Shown piece after piece: positions 23,970 to 35,558 of a DNA stretch of 64,000 nucleotides (the stretch's first letter is position 1; the number at the start of each line of letters is the position of its first letter). The position numbers and the translations under genes are program-made. This stretch comes from Temnothorax longispinosus (taxonomy: Eukaryota; Arthropoda; Insecta; Hymenoptera; Formicidae): assembly GCF_030848805.1 (NCBI RefSeq), contig NC_092358.1, positions 22,965,832 to 23,029,831 on the forward strand, read 5' to 3'. A model generated the notes under the pieces. It had not been told where the DNA came from and searched no databases. It saw only the letters and a list, made by a program, of their open reading frames with translations.

Positions 23970-26270
23970 GATATTAATCTGATATAAATATATAGCTGAG
24001 AGTCATTGTGTTAGAAAGAGAAAAAGCATTTATTGAGTTAGACAAGATCTTTGTATCATAATCGATTTTGTATTCGTCTACTACTTTAAACAGTGTGCAA
24101 CTAAACAAGGCACAACAAATATGTATTCAAATTATTTGAACACATTAATTTAAAGCTAGATAGTTATCTGTAACATATGTAACATTTCCTTGTGGGCAGT
24201 TAAATATTTTTATTTAGCATTAACCGAATTTTATTTAATTAAATTTATTTAAAAAAATAAAAGAATACAATTTTATCGAAAATTTCATTACAATTAGCGT
24301 TCGCATTTTTCAAATAGTTTTTTAATTGTCTCCAAAAATTGTTCAACGTTAAAAAGATATATCGATACATGATGATTCTCTACAAGGCAGCACAATTTTA
24401 CAATGCTCTTCTCACGTACGTGTTCTTACGTTTAAATAAAATGTTAGAATAGTCCGCCCGTCAGTGTAATAGCGTTCTGTCAGAGCATCAAGTTTTTCTC
24501 GAACGTATCCGTATCAGTGTATCCAAACGACAGACACGTACAGGCATCTCGCAAGATTGTGTAAAGTACGAAAAGCACGTTGACGTCGACGGCGATTCTA
24601 GTAAAAACCTGAGAAGGTAAAAGAGCGAAGACATCTTCATTGAGCGAAATCTTTTGCCGAGTTCTTCTCATCCCACCTTCGCGTCGCGAGAATTTTCAAA
24701 CTTTTTTGGCAGGATTTCTCCATCACGCGACGTACTGTACTCTTAATTGGAAAATTATCTGAATATTGCTGCACGTATATTTTTTCGTTAATTATTCGGC
24801 TCAAACGTATAATTAACGGCTTAAACAACGAATATATAACGATTTTTTTAAAGGAATTTTCTAAAATTTTATTGAGACTCGTATACCGTTACCAGGCATT
24901 TTAAGGCGGTTTGCGCGTATCTTAGGTGCAGAAACCGATATAGCGCGCGCGACGATGGTCGTCTAAGCGATAACCTAGATTCGCCGACGCATAAAATGGA
25001 ATGCGATCGAAAGTTGAAAGAGGAGAAGATACATAGGAGAAGCGCAGGAGGAGGAGAGAAAGAGGAGATCTCACCTTCCGCAGAACGCATCGACACCTAC
25101 TACGTGCGCGTAGATATCGAGGTGTTGCGTTTCGTAGAGATAGCACTTTTACGTTGTCGTCTTATCGCGTGTCTTCCTCACAAGGCTATTTCCCGAATAA
25201 ACGATAGCGTAAAGTATAGTCGAGACCTCGAAGCCTCTCACTTAGCCTCCGTCATAAAACAAAGACGGCTGTCGAACGTAGGAACCGTCAAATTGCGAAA
25301 GTCAATGGTCTCGAAAATATGAACGCTGGCGATATTACGGTAGCCGACCTTTTTGCTCTAAGAGCTCAGAGTTTGTGTTGGATTCTCACGAGACTGGATT
25401 TACGGAAAGCATCTATCGTGAGACTCTGATTTAAACAGTGAAAGTATAGATGAATCGAACAGTTTCCTGTCGTAGGAACAACACAATTTACATTTAATCT
25501 GAATATACCATCTTCGTCGAATATGTATCATATCTCATTAGCATTGAATAATTTGTCTGGATGAATGCTAAGCTTGATAATTGTAAAACGAATTTCGAGT
25601 GAGGAAGTATCAGAGATTGGTGGAGCTTTCTAAATAATCTAAACAATGACGATTATGTTTTTGAGCGGGAGAAAGAAAGTTCTTATCCTTATCCAATATT
25701 TGTGACTTAATACTTAATGCGTTTCTGAAGTCATTGAGTTAATACTGATTAAATATCCTGCCGTCTCGACCGCCATAAGCCCGCTGATGAAACAATTTTA
25801 GCCGTAAGGTCGACGGCAAATTAGCGGCTCATCGAGAGCGTAATTACGGAGCGGGCGGTCTCCTTTCTCAGGAGACTCTCGAGTTTACCGCGCTAGCGAG
25901 CAAGCGAAACACACGGCGAAATCTTATTATGCCGCTCCGTAACTAGAGGCCAGGAGCCGTAAGGACCTCGAGGAGAGAAGATGACCGTAGGAATTACGCC
26001 GCGCGCCGTCAGCGCTGACGATGTGCACCGCGGCATGATTCATCCGACTTTCTTGAGAAAATGCAATTTTTACCTGTGAGGCCTGCCGCACGATCTTATG
26101 ACACCGTGTTATAACAGCCGCTATTAGTCCCGATAGACGAGACGTTGAGACAAAGGCAACAAGTTGTTCGCAGGTATTAGCGCATTCGCGAATTAAATCT
26201 TGCAGAAATTTTGCTAAATATATAAGTTGACTTCTAAACTTTGAAAGATCATTAACGTGCAGAATTGCGA
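23970..26270. other. Spacer, no gene seen
   Basis: AT-rich sequence to about 24850, then a mixed-composition block at 24880-25330 and a CpG-containing block at 25760-26110. Open frames on both strands in those blocks have no recognisable domain. No structured RNA or repeat with ends was seen before the MITE at 26277. Confidence 0.45.
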
Positions 26271-26276
26271 TGTCCA

Positions 26277-26613
26277 TTAAGGTGATCCTAAAGCCGTGAT
26301 CCTAACCGGTTTTTTTCAGTTTTTTTCTTAGCACTAATCTTTTAATTGGCTTTATAGAAATGCAAAATTCTTGTCTAGAATTAAAGTACGCATCTAAATC
26401 TAGGTCATGGTGGTCGAATTTATATGTGGTGGTCGTCACGTATAACAAAAAATATTAATTTTTTTTCGTTTTCGATATAAATTCGACCACCATGACCTAG
26501 ATTTTGATGCGTACTTTAATTCTAGACAAGAATTTTGTATTTCTATAAAGCCAATTAAAAGATTAGTGCTAAGAAAAAAACCGGTTAGGATCACGGCTTT
26601 AGGATCACCTTAA
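26277..26613. mobile_element. Young MITE, near-perfect inverted repeats, TTAA target
   Basis: A 329-bp element (26281-26609) is flanked by intact TTAA on both sides. Its ends are GGTGATCCTAAAGCCGTGAT and the complement. The left arm runs to about 26425 and the right from 26475, so nearly the whole element is one hairpin with a 49-bp loop. Arm differences are few (poly-T length, GCATCTAAATC against GATTTTGATGC). The near-identity implies recent insertion or folding-driven conservation. No coding frame. TTAA target and GG start are shared with the elements at 21831 and 34601. Confidence 0.88.
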
Positions 26614-29600
26614 GGTTTAGCAATACGAACAAATAATTGATTTTTCGTATGGATTTTGTTTTAAAATAGTCTTAAATCGACTCCGAATTTGTCAAAAATC
26701 CAGCACTTGATAGAAAACATTATTTTATATAGATGTGTTCCCGGTTTATTTTCCGCAAGAAACTTATAACTTTGAATCATAAATCGAGTTTCTTTTGATG
26801 CGAGACTTTCGGCTAAAGATGTAAACAAGTGTAAATTCTGATTGAGCGATACAATCTCAATATTAACGTAGGAGTAATTACAAATTTAATAATATGGGAC
26901 ACATTTACATGTTACATTTACATATTCTGTTTACATGACTCTGTCAGATTTGTAGTTTGTAAATTAATGAAGAAGCCACAGAGTTTATGATTTCGGTGAG
27001 ATACTGTGACATAACTCGTATCATAAGATAAATATCCTTTTTAGAATTCGGAATAAGCTATATGCTGAAAAATGTGCTTTTTATCGCTTTCTGTTTCTTC
27101 TTTTGCACGACAGTATAACGAGCTATCCCGCTCGAGCTGAAGACTTCTTTGCAAAAGGGAATCGTTACGGCCGCGAGAATATCTGACAGTAAAAAGACAC
27201 GCTTGGCAGTGTACTTTCGTGGGAAAAGCGCAGTCTCCTTGCAACCGTCATTCGTATCGGGATCGGTGCGGTGATTACGCGAAGACAAAGTGAGCTTTGT
27301 CTTTGAATCAAAAGCGCCCTGTCGACGAGCTTGCTTTTAACAAATAAGCGCGTTCTTCTTCCTTTCCATTAACATTTCTCCGGAAACGTCCATCGATGGC
27401 TATCCCGATCTGAGAAAGTTTTGATTAATCGTTGTGGCAGGCGTCTTGAATAAAGACGTCACTGAATAAAGGCATCATCAATTATTTTTTATTCTTATAT
27501 TTCTGCTCATACGTATGGAATCATATGTTGTGCTGACGGAATCCTTTTGTAATTCTTAATACCAGAAAAGATTTTAACTTTATCTGATTTTACGATACCG
27601 TGAACACGACTATATAGTGATTATTGCGTGTCTTCAGTCAGATTTATCATATAGGTTAAATAATATTTAAATCAAGATTTTCTTGGCCTAACCGCAAAGA
27701 GATAAAATTATATAGTATAATCTAATTTTTCTATAGTAGAAATATATAAATTTATTTCTAAAGCTCTCATCAATATGTTTTTGCGTGAAAGAATTAGCGA
27801 CAATGACAGCATAGTTTTCCGATACGATTCAAATAAAATATCTATTTGGAACTCCGGCGCAAAAATGAGATTGTTATTTTAACGAATAACGATCGAAACT
27901 TCGAGTTACGCGAGGAAAATCAACAAAGCGCACGTCAAAGTGTGGATCGCGTATTTTCCGAGCACTCGACGGTGGAGATAAGCGGGCGAGATAATGCGGC
28001 CGAGCGCGAGTGTTTTATCCGTCGAAAGTGCGATGGAAATCTGCGCTTTGTGTAACGCTCGGTGATCGCGGTTACAGAACCAACGTCTGCGCACTCCACG
28101 TGTACGAACAGAACTCCGCAGTCCTCGTAAGGCCGACTTTCTCCTCCGTTGAGCATTACGCAACCACGTACTCGGTATCTTTGGGTCGCGAATACAGAGA
28201 GAACGAAGACTAACTCTGAGAGACGGTCAGTAATGAAGTTTTATCGTCTCCATAAAAACACACGAGACGATATGGCTTTGTACTCATATCTCATTGCTGA
28301 TTATCTATATTTAACCATCGGCAAAGCTCCGGATTTTCCTTCATTGCTGAAGGATAATTCTTGTACATAGAAATTGTAATATCTTTAGAGTAATGTCTTA
28401 ATAATATCTTTTAGAAATTGGAACATTTTATTGATAGCGAAGGAAATATCGAAATACGAGAGATGTTTTCAAAGTTCTGGGAATTGCGTTGCGAGACAAA
28501 CAGCGTCAGCTGCTAATGCTGTGATGTATAAACAAATTCGAGGCGGGTATATGTGTGTTCAGTTAAATAGAAACTATATGGAAAAACTACAAATTATTGT
28601 TGCCAAAAATGAACAAAATAAAACACAATTTAGAACACAATTCCCATCCGTCGTACATTTATTAGGTTTGTTTTTAATTTTTGAAATTCGAGCTATGGAA
28701 ATTTTGCAAAATTATAATTATGTCTTTATGTTTTCATAAAGCCTCAGATAAATGTGACGTGATATTAAATCCTAAGTAACTTGGGAACGTCTTATTTGCA
28801 TAATTTTTATTAGAATTTGAAGTATATGTGACTCTTATGAAGTATGTGTTTTTTGTACATTTGTGTATTTTACATTAAAGAAATAATTAATGTCAATTTT
28901 GCAAATATACATTCGTTCGAGGTTAATTATTTCATCACTATTCGCAAATCGCGGCCTTTAATTCCTGCGAGAAGAAACAGTAATGGATATCATTTTCGCC
29001 GTGAATCATTATCTAAATCAGGAAGCGACCTTAATTATAGCGAACGATCTTTTCTTAGCGCGGCATTTTTTTTCTTGGTACTTTTCCTTTCTGTGAACGA
29101 CACGTTGATTGGCATGCGCTTTCTATGTACAACTTTGTAGCTGCCGGGCTTGCTGACATGACGAACGCGATCTAATTAATTCAGGGAAATTGCGACGGGC
29201 AGTCGTGGACTTGGTTAAACGCGACTTTCCAACGCGTCGTATATAAGAGCGAATCCGCCGTACTTCCGTTTCACGCACGGGGCAAGCTCGAGCTTGTAAA
29301 CACACCACAGACCGAAATAGGGTTCTCATATTAATAGCTCGTCCCAAGTGCATCTGGTTACACTACGTCGAGATACCAGCAAGGATGAGGGCTTAGGCAG
29401 AGAAGTATCGGACGTAAGATATGCGAGTAAGAAAACGAGTGAATATAATATTTATGGTACTAAAGTTTTGAATAGCTCGAGCCAGTTGGTGAAAAAAAGA
29501 AAATCATAAATTATTCTTCTTAGGAACTTTCTGTAGTGAGTCGTTTGCTTCGGTAAACTGTCTTTTTATAGTTTCTTATTGATATTTTAGTAATGTTACC

Positions 29601-30340
29601 TATTTCTGTATATATCGCATATACTGATATGTATCAAACTTTCATGAATTTTTAAAAAGACATAATTTAAGAATATAAATTTAGACGCATGCGATACATT
29701 CCATGATGATATCTGTATAAGTATGACAATTTCTGACGTATTATCTCATGATCTTTCATGGCTTTTAAGTCTTTCTGTAATTTATTTATAACGTAGTTTG
29801 TGTAATATATTTAAATTCATAAATTATGATTTTGTTTATATGTACACAATGTCTTGGAAATTTCTGCTAAAGAAAAATTGACTTTGAATTCCTCTAGGAA
29901 ATTGACATTAAAACAATGTTTAATGGAGCTAAGAAATCTAATATAAATGTTATTACGCGCGAAAGCATCAGTCTTAATCTTCATAAAAGTATATCAATAA
30001 AAAAACAGATTTTAAATTCTCTTCGTGAAGATAGATGAAAATTAAGAAGAGAGCGTCGTTAAGATCAGATATGCAAAATAAAGATAAAAAGATATGATAA
30101 ATGTGTGTCCAAAATATGGATCTTCCGTGACAAATGTAACATAAGTGCCTTTACCTTGGGTCAGCCATGCGACGACGTGTTTTCGTCACATTCGCCACGT
30201 GACAAGGATGCAAACTATCGCCGGGTCCCAGAAATCTCCTTCGGAATTCGTTGGAGATCGCTTTAGATCTCAGATAACGCTTATCGCTACAATGAAAAAC
30301 ACTCGTTAACAGCAGTAGAACAATAACACTAAACCGCCCG
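26614..30340. other. Spacer with weak exon-like segments, no gene seen
   Basis: AT-rich sequence with mixed blocks at 27100-27420, 27840-28220 and 29120-29420. At 29380-29413 a CAG-preceded segment with a GTAAGA donor has an open frame reading KDEGLGREVSD, but the acceptor has little pyrimidine tract. Other open frames on both strands are unrecognised. No repeats with clear ends. Confidence 0.45.
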
Positions 30341-30348
30341 ACGTGCTG

Positions 30349-30350
<2 letters not shown>

Positions 30351-30385
<35 letters not shown>
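30351..30385. repeat. CT microsatellite, about 17 units
   Basis: Uninterrupted CT dinucleotide repeat, the longest pure one in the window. It lies directly beside the CpG-rich island that starts at 30386. Confidence 0.95.
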
Positions 30386-30387
<2 letters not shown>

Positions 30388-30830
30388 GCACTTCCGGTTC
30401 ACGGAGCGGAGCGCGCGAGATTTCACGGTACACGCGAATGCGCGCGAGATGCGCGCTGATAATCGCGGATTTTGCCGTATTTGCGTGCCGTGCAGCTTCG
30501 CTCGCGGGAGCCTGGTCGCCGGAACTTACGTCGACGCGAGGACCACCACGACGACGACGACGCCGACGACGACGTTGACGGCGCTGACGCCAGTCGACGA
30601 AGCAGTCGACGAGGCGACGTTTGCGAGGCGGGGATGCGGAACCCCGTCGTAGGAGGGGTTAGCAATGGCGCTGCGAGAGCAGGGTGCGGAGGTGAGGTGA
30701 GGTGAGGCGAACCTGGGCGCAGGTTCGCACGCCCCCGCGATATTTACCGCTCGTGTGAATCTTCGGGGATTTCTACGGTCCACTCTGCATGAGATCGCCG
30801 TTGAAAACAAGTGCGGCTCGAACACATTCT
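30386..30830. promoter_or_regulatory. CpG-rich island, possible promoter
   Basis: A 450-bp CpG-dense block contains a GAC/CGA trinucleotide run (30540-30580), a GGTGA pentamer repeated three times (30690-30704) and a hairpin CGAACCTG/CAGGTTCG (30708-30727). Two donor-like sites exist. One is on plus after 30690 (GTGAGG), preceded by an ATG at 30665. The other is on minus at about 30530 (GTAAGT), preceded by a frame open from about 30825 that ends in a Val-rich stretch encoded by the trinucleotide run. The strand of any transcript cannot be decided. It resembles a promoter/first-exon island. Confidence 0.35.
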
Positions 30831-33060
30831 CGATTTCGAGCGTCGCAGCTTCCTCGATTCATATTTATTTTTTTTTAAATTTAAATTATCGCTTTTTAAA
30901 CAAAGGTGTAGCTGGATAGATTATTAAATAGATTACAGGCAGAATAGAAGTGGCGATTTTTGCTTTTTTGCTTGACATATTTTAGAGTCAGAAAGAAATG
31001 AGCGTTAAATGCTTTGCATAAGATCGTGAAACAACTAAAAGGCGAGGTCATTTTTAATTTTTAACAGAATTTTCCCGACGATTTAATTGTGAAAAGCGAG
31101 CCGTTTCTCCAACTGCGCGTTACACGGAGTCTAGATTCTTTGAACGTTAAGAAATACCGATCCTACCATTTATTTCGGTCGCTTTTGTTTCGAAGGTGAT
31201 GTGAACGGCCGGGTCGGTTGGCTGGTCACTTCCGACGAAAAGAATTTCCGCCAGCACTGCTCGCATTAACTAATTTTCCCCGGTGCCACTTCCATTTGTA
31301 AAGAATGGCTCGAACGAGAATGTAAAAGGACGGCGCACACGGCGCTCCTTTTAATATAGATGATTTCTTTTATTTCTTTTTCACGATACGCGAAATATTT
31401 ATTGATCACGCCACGGACCTTTAATTGATATAATTCGCCCTCAACTTCTGGTGCGCGTTGCCGAAAAAATCATAGAATTTTATTGTACAATGAAAGTGGA
31501 GTAGAGTATAGCAAACGATCTGTTGAATCGCAAAGTGCGAGTAATCTTCTGAAACAAAAATTCCAATTCACATCACATGCGTAGAGCAGCAATTTTCATT
31601 CATTCCAAATAGCACAATTCGGTCATTTAGGTTCTTTTAACACGTGCGTGAGCTTTTGGCGAAGATTACATTTGATATTCGTTCTTTTATCCGTTATCTT
31701 ATAATAGAAAAGGTCTTTTTAAAATTAAATGATACCTTTGAAAGAGAATGAGAGTTTTTTTTTAGATTTCCCGTGATTTTTAGATTGCGTGTATTTCTAT
31801 TACTTGCTATTTCAAGGATATTACATTCCAAATGCGACGGTTAGTTTGCCGGGAAAAATTGCGATATTGCGTGATGGATATGTAACGTGTATAACACGTG
31901 CCAGATACATGAGATGCAAATAGGATGAGTTGAATGGAGGGGAGGCTCAATGTCTGTTTTCGATGCTAATCCATTTATTATAAAGGCATTTCTAAGAATC
32001 GTTCTTGCGTTTTTTATAAAACGATTATTCGGGGAGTTAGGATTCGCTTAAAATAACCACGAAAATAGCAACGCGTTATTAAATCGATGATTGTACGATC
32101 GATAGCGAAGCTGATCGGTTTTTAAAATAATTGCTCGCCCCAATCTTGACGTGGAGTATCGGCGCACATTAGCGCCACGTGCTGCCGCTATTTCGCATTT
32201 ATTATAATGTTTATTTAAAGCGCACATGGAGTGCCCTTAAGTTCCATCTGTCTTGTGAATTATAAACCGAGGTTTAATCGAATTCGCAGCCTCTGCGGCC
32301 GAATTCGCCAAAGTTCGATACATCAAATGCATACAAGCGCTGCATTTGATCTTGTAATTTGATTGCAGATAACGCTTCCTCATATTCGATTATGCGCTCC
32401 GCTTATTGACTTTTGTATTATTATGCTTGACACGTGGACGCATATGTGTCGTAAACACTTTAATGCGAATTTGTTATGAATGTGTAAAGCGGAAATTAAT
32501 ACGCTTATTGTTTCCTGTTTATTTCACTGCGATTATTTTTTAGAGAATTATTGACCGATTCTTTATTTTTATATACATCTAATGACATACACATATTTCA
32601 TTACGTTGAGAAATTACATCTTCAGGGAAATTAAAGGACGGACTATTTGTATACTAGCATTACATCAAAAGCTTTACCTTATTTATCTCAGTAAATATAA
32701 CCTTATACAGAAACGTTTTGGAAGCGTACCGAATTATATCGAATTCTATGAAACTTTAATAGGGCATTTAAGCAAGTTATCGCAAATTATCGATGTATGA
32801 TTAATTGATCCATCCATTTCTTACCTTTGATTAAATGGAATTCTGTATTGTATAAATATAATACAGTCGTAATCGTGAAAAGTTTAGAGTTTATCGCGTT
32901 TATATACAAAATTTGTACCTAGACGTTTTCTTGTAAATGGCTCGTAAATGAATTTGGTATTCGCGACACGAAGACTTTATTAAGTGCACGGGATTCGTAC
33001 GAAGCGCTACGAGCGTATCCGAGCGCTTTGTTTTCCGGTACCAGCAGCTCCATCGTGCAG
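30831..33060. other. AT-rich spacer, no gene seen
   Basis: Mostly AT-rich, with CpG-containing patches at 31080-31350 and 32130-32180. A 10-bp inverted repeat ATCAAATGCA/TGCATTTGAT lies at 32322-32350. Nothing else structured was found. Confidence 0.5.
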
Positions 33061-33262
33061 TCTGGTTTATCTAGAGCGCCTGCGCCCCTTAGGCCTCTGG
33101 GGTGATAGCGATGGTGGGGACGGCGGTTTTCGGAGGGTGGATGGCGAATATTGACGTGTCGCAGGCGAGCCAGGGGTTAGCAGGTGGCAGGAGCCAGCGA
33201 GGCCAAGGGCTCCTGGGGGCAAACGAGGGGTGGAAATAACAAACTCGAGAGGATGCGGCGTC
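33061..33262. other. Isolated GC-rich block, open on both strands
   Basis: A 200-bp GC-rich block stands alone in AT-rich DNA. On minus, a good acceptor (CGTTTGCCCCCAG, AG at 33213-33214) precedes a frame open to a TAA at 33067-33069 that is rich in Ser, Pro and Arg (LTPGSPATRQYSPSTLRK). On plus, an ATG at 33111 opens 42 codons to TAA at 33237 (MVGTAVFGGWMANIDVSQAS). Neither resembles a known family. It begins with TTATCTAG-A-GCGCCTGCGC, nearly repeated at 12081. A conserved regulatory element or a terminal coding exon on minus are both possible. Confidence 0.25.
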
Positions 33263-34185
33263 TAGTACTGCGTGTAGAGCTTGGCTTCTCTTTCGCGAGA
33301 AGCCTTTCTAGTCGTAATTTTTTGCCGAGAAATATCTTGAATCGATTTCATTTTGCGTAATACACTAATTTTTAATTCACGATTTGTTTAGAAAAAGAAA
33401 AGAAGTATAGACTGATTTTATTTTTAATCGTTTAACTTTTTATTTGGTTACTATAATTGGAAAAAAAAGTTAAGATTATTTGATAAAGACTGATTAAAAA
33501 TTTTCAACTTTGATTCCAACATTCGACCTCTGTAAAACTCAGTAATGGAGCTCATTCCAACAACGTTGATGTTGTAATAATTAATGTAATTAATTGTTAA
33601 TTCTCAACTGAATTAAAGCTTGAAATGTTTGTGTCTTTATGATCGAAAGCTTTACGCTTTTATCACAATTTTCGCTTTCATGGAAAAGCATTATTTATTT
33701 AGCGGCTTGCAAACAGCCGTTGCGTAATAAATTTTTTATTTTTATTTGTAATCGACTGGTTTATCGTTTGCAATAATCGTGTTTCGCTCGCAAAAACATA
33801 CTCGTGTATATTCGTCTGTCAGAAACTGTCTGAAACAGAATATCCATACTAGAACCACTGCAGATGCAACGAACAATAGATTAGTGAGAATTTGAAATAA
33901 ATTTTACTATGCTTGAAAAGGAATCCGTATGCATCAAGCTTGCGTCTCTAATTAAATGAATACAACTTCGACTTTCTATCCGTGAAATAAAATTTCGTTT
34001 TTCTCTCTTTCTTTTATCTTTCGACATAGAATATCATATTACTAGAGACATGAATCATTTGAAATTTTATTTGCAGTCGACGTGTATTGAATTTCCAATT
34101 ACCATAGGTACTCATCCATCTATATCGCTGCAAGTAATCATGTTATTATGTTATCAATACTTTTAAGGATCTATATGAGTCCCAA
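33263..34185. other. AT-rich spacer, no gene seen
   Basis: Low-complexity AT-rich sequence with no repeat ends, RNA gene or exon-like segment that I can support. Confidence 0.55.
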
Positions 34186-34395
34186 CACTGCAAATCCAAG
34201 TGTGTTATTGTAACTGAAGCTCTTCTTTACACATTTCTTGCCGTTTTAAATGACGTCATTTAACACGGTTGATCGTATTAATACGATTAAACGTGTTAAT
34301 TTAACACGCAACAAAACATGTAAAACGAGCTTCAGTCAAACGTGTCATTTTTAAACGTTTATGCGTGTAGAAATAACACACTTGGATTTACAGTG
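34186..34395. mobile_element. Short MITE with CACTG termini
   Basis: A 210-bp element has 24-bp inverted termini, CACTG(C/T)AAATCCAAGTG and on into TGTTATT, differing at one base. An inner pair GAAGCTC/GAGCTTC and several GTGTTAA/TTAACAC-type dyads follow. No coding frame. The CACTG end resembles Chapaev/CMC-type elements, but I see no clean target duplication at the ends, so the superfamily is uncertain. Confidence 0.8.
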
Positions 34396-34600
34396 AACAT
34401 ATACAATTACAACCACAAACATAAACGATACAAGATAGCATGTTGCTATCTCAATTTTAGAAAATGAGTTTTTTAATATTACAGTATCGCAGCATATAAT
34501 CTTTATTGTCAAATAAATACGTAAAAATTCTCTTTTATTAATGATGTAACAATAGAAAGAAAAGAACTTTTGATACTATTTATAATATTTAATTATCTCG

Positions 34601-35092
34601 TTAAGGCTCCTGGTACCTCCGCGGCCATATTGAATCTCTCTCTCTGTCGAGGCGAGAAATTAACCTATTTTATGTTGCGGTATTTTCCGAAATAAAAAGA
34701 CATTTCAATAAAAAATCACTATAGATCGTTTCAGCACACTTCTAAAATTGACCGGATATCCTTTTCCCTCGACAATAAACAAGCAGCCATTAAACGAAGC
34801 CTATAAAACATACGGAAAAACAAGCCGTTTTCGACTATCGAAAGGAGTGAAGAATGTTCCTTCCGCATATGTATTTCTTGCAAATCTTACCATACGGTCA
34901 ATTTTACGAGTTTCACGAATACGTTAAACGTTATAGCACAAGTACAGAGCGAATAATAAAGAAATTTAACGCAACGCAAAATAGGTTGTCAACATGTCAC
35001 AAGACAGAATTCTCCATTGGAGAGAGTGAGAGGAGAGGTTCTTATTTCTGCCGCGACGGTACGGCGCCACCGTGACCGCCCAGGAGCCTTAA
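34601..35092. mobile_element. TTAA-flanked non-autonomous element, 484 bp
   Basis: The element (34605-35088) lies between intact TTAA on each side and has terminal repeats GGCTCCTGG/CCAGGAGCC. Subterminal sequences on both sides share GTACC(T/G)(C/T)CGCGGC-like blocks, which may be transposase-binding repeats. The interior is AT-rich and includes a 73-codon plus frame (34854-35075) with no transposase similarity. Together with the elements at 21831 and 26277 it suggests piggyBac-type mobilisation, since TTAA targets are characteristic of that superfamily. Confidence 0.75.
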
Positions 35093-35387
35093 TTATATAT
35101 CTTGTTAAAAAATTGTGGAAATCGAAAACTCTGATTTAAGTTTTTATACACGAAAAATATTTCTGAAAAACGACGTTTACGCCTATCTCAATTCGTCACG
35201 GTATATTGCGTTTTTACAACTTTTTGTTCGAGATACCTCCCGCGTCGCCGACAAGCATCTTGCACAGGCTCTTTTTCTGAAAAAAGGAATGCTTTTGCAA
35301 CAAGAAAGAGAGTGTGTTTTTTTAGGACTGACCGATAATCACGGCGAGCCTAGGTCCGCACGTGTAAAAGCGATCCTCTAGCAACGA
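35093..35387. other. Spacer, no gene seen
   Basis: AT-rich and then mixed sequence downstream of the TTAA element. A plus frame at 35115-35381 is open but has no recognisable domain. Confidence 0.4.
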
Positions 35388-35558
35388 ATGCAATCCGAAC
35401 GCTCATGTTTCCCCGAAAATCCTCGTAACGAGCTGTCATTCCCAGGCCTGTTGTGGTCCACCATAGAAGGAAACGCGCAGCACGCGCACGATTCCACGGA
35501 GTTGAACAACCGTGACAAATACGACCTCCCCTCCGTTCGAGCCCTTGAAGCACCCTAA
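35388..35558 (+). CDS. Possible small open frame, 56 codons, unknown
   Basis: An ATG at 35388, preceded in frame by a TAG at 35379, opens 56 codons to a TAA at 35556-35558. The peptide has balanced composition (it includes NELSFPGLLWSTIEGNAQHA) and resembles a natural protein more than most frames here, but it matches nothing I recognise. The minus strand is also open across the whole block (35350-35844), so one or both are chance. No promoter or splice context supports it. Confidence 0.12.
   Translation: MQSERSCFPENPRNELSFPGLLWSTIEGNAQHAHDSTELNNRDKYDLPSVRALEAP

Noticed and set aside
30708..30727. GC hairpin CGAACCTG/CAGGTTCG considered as a tRNA arm
   Set aside because: No D or anticodon arms, A box or acceptor pairing around it.
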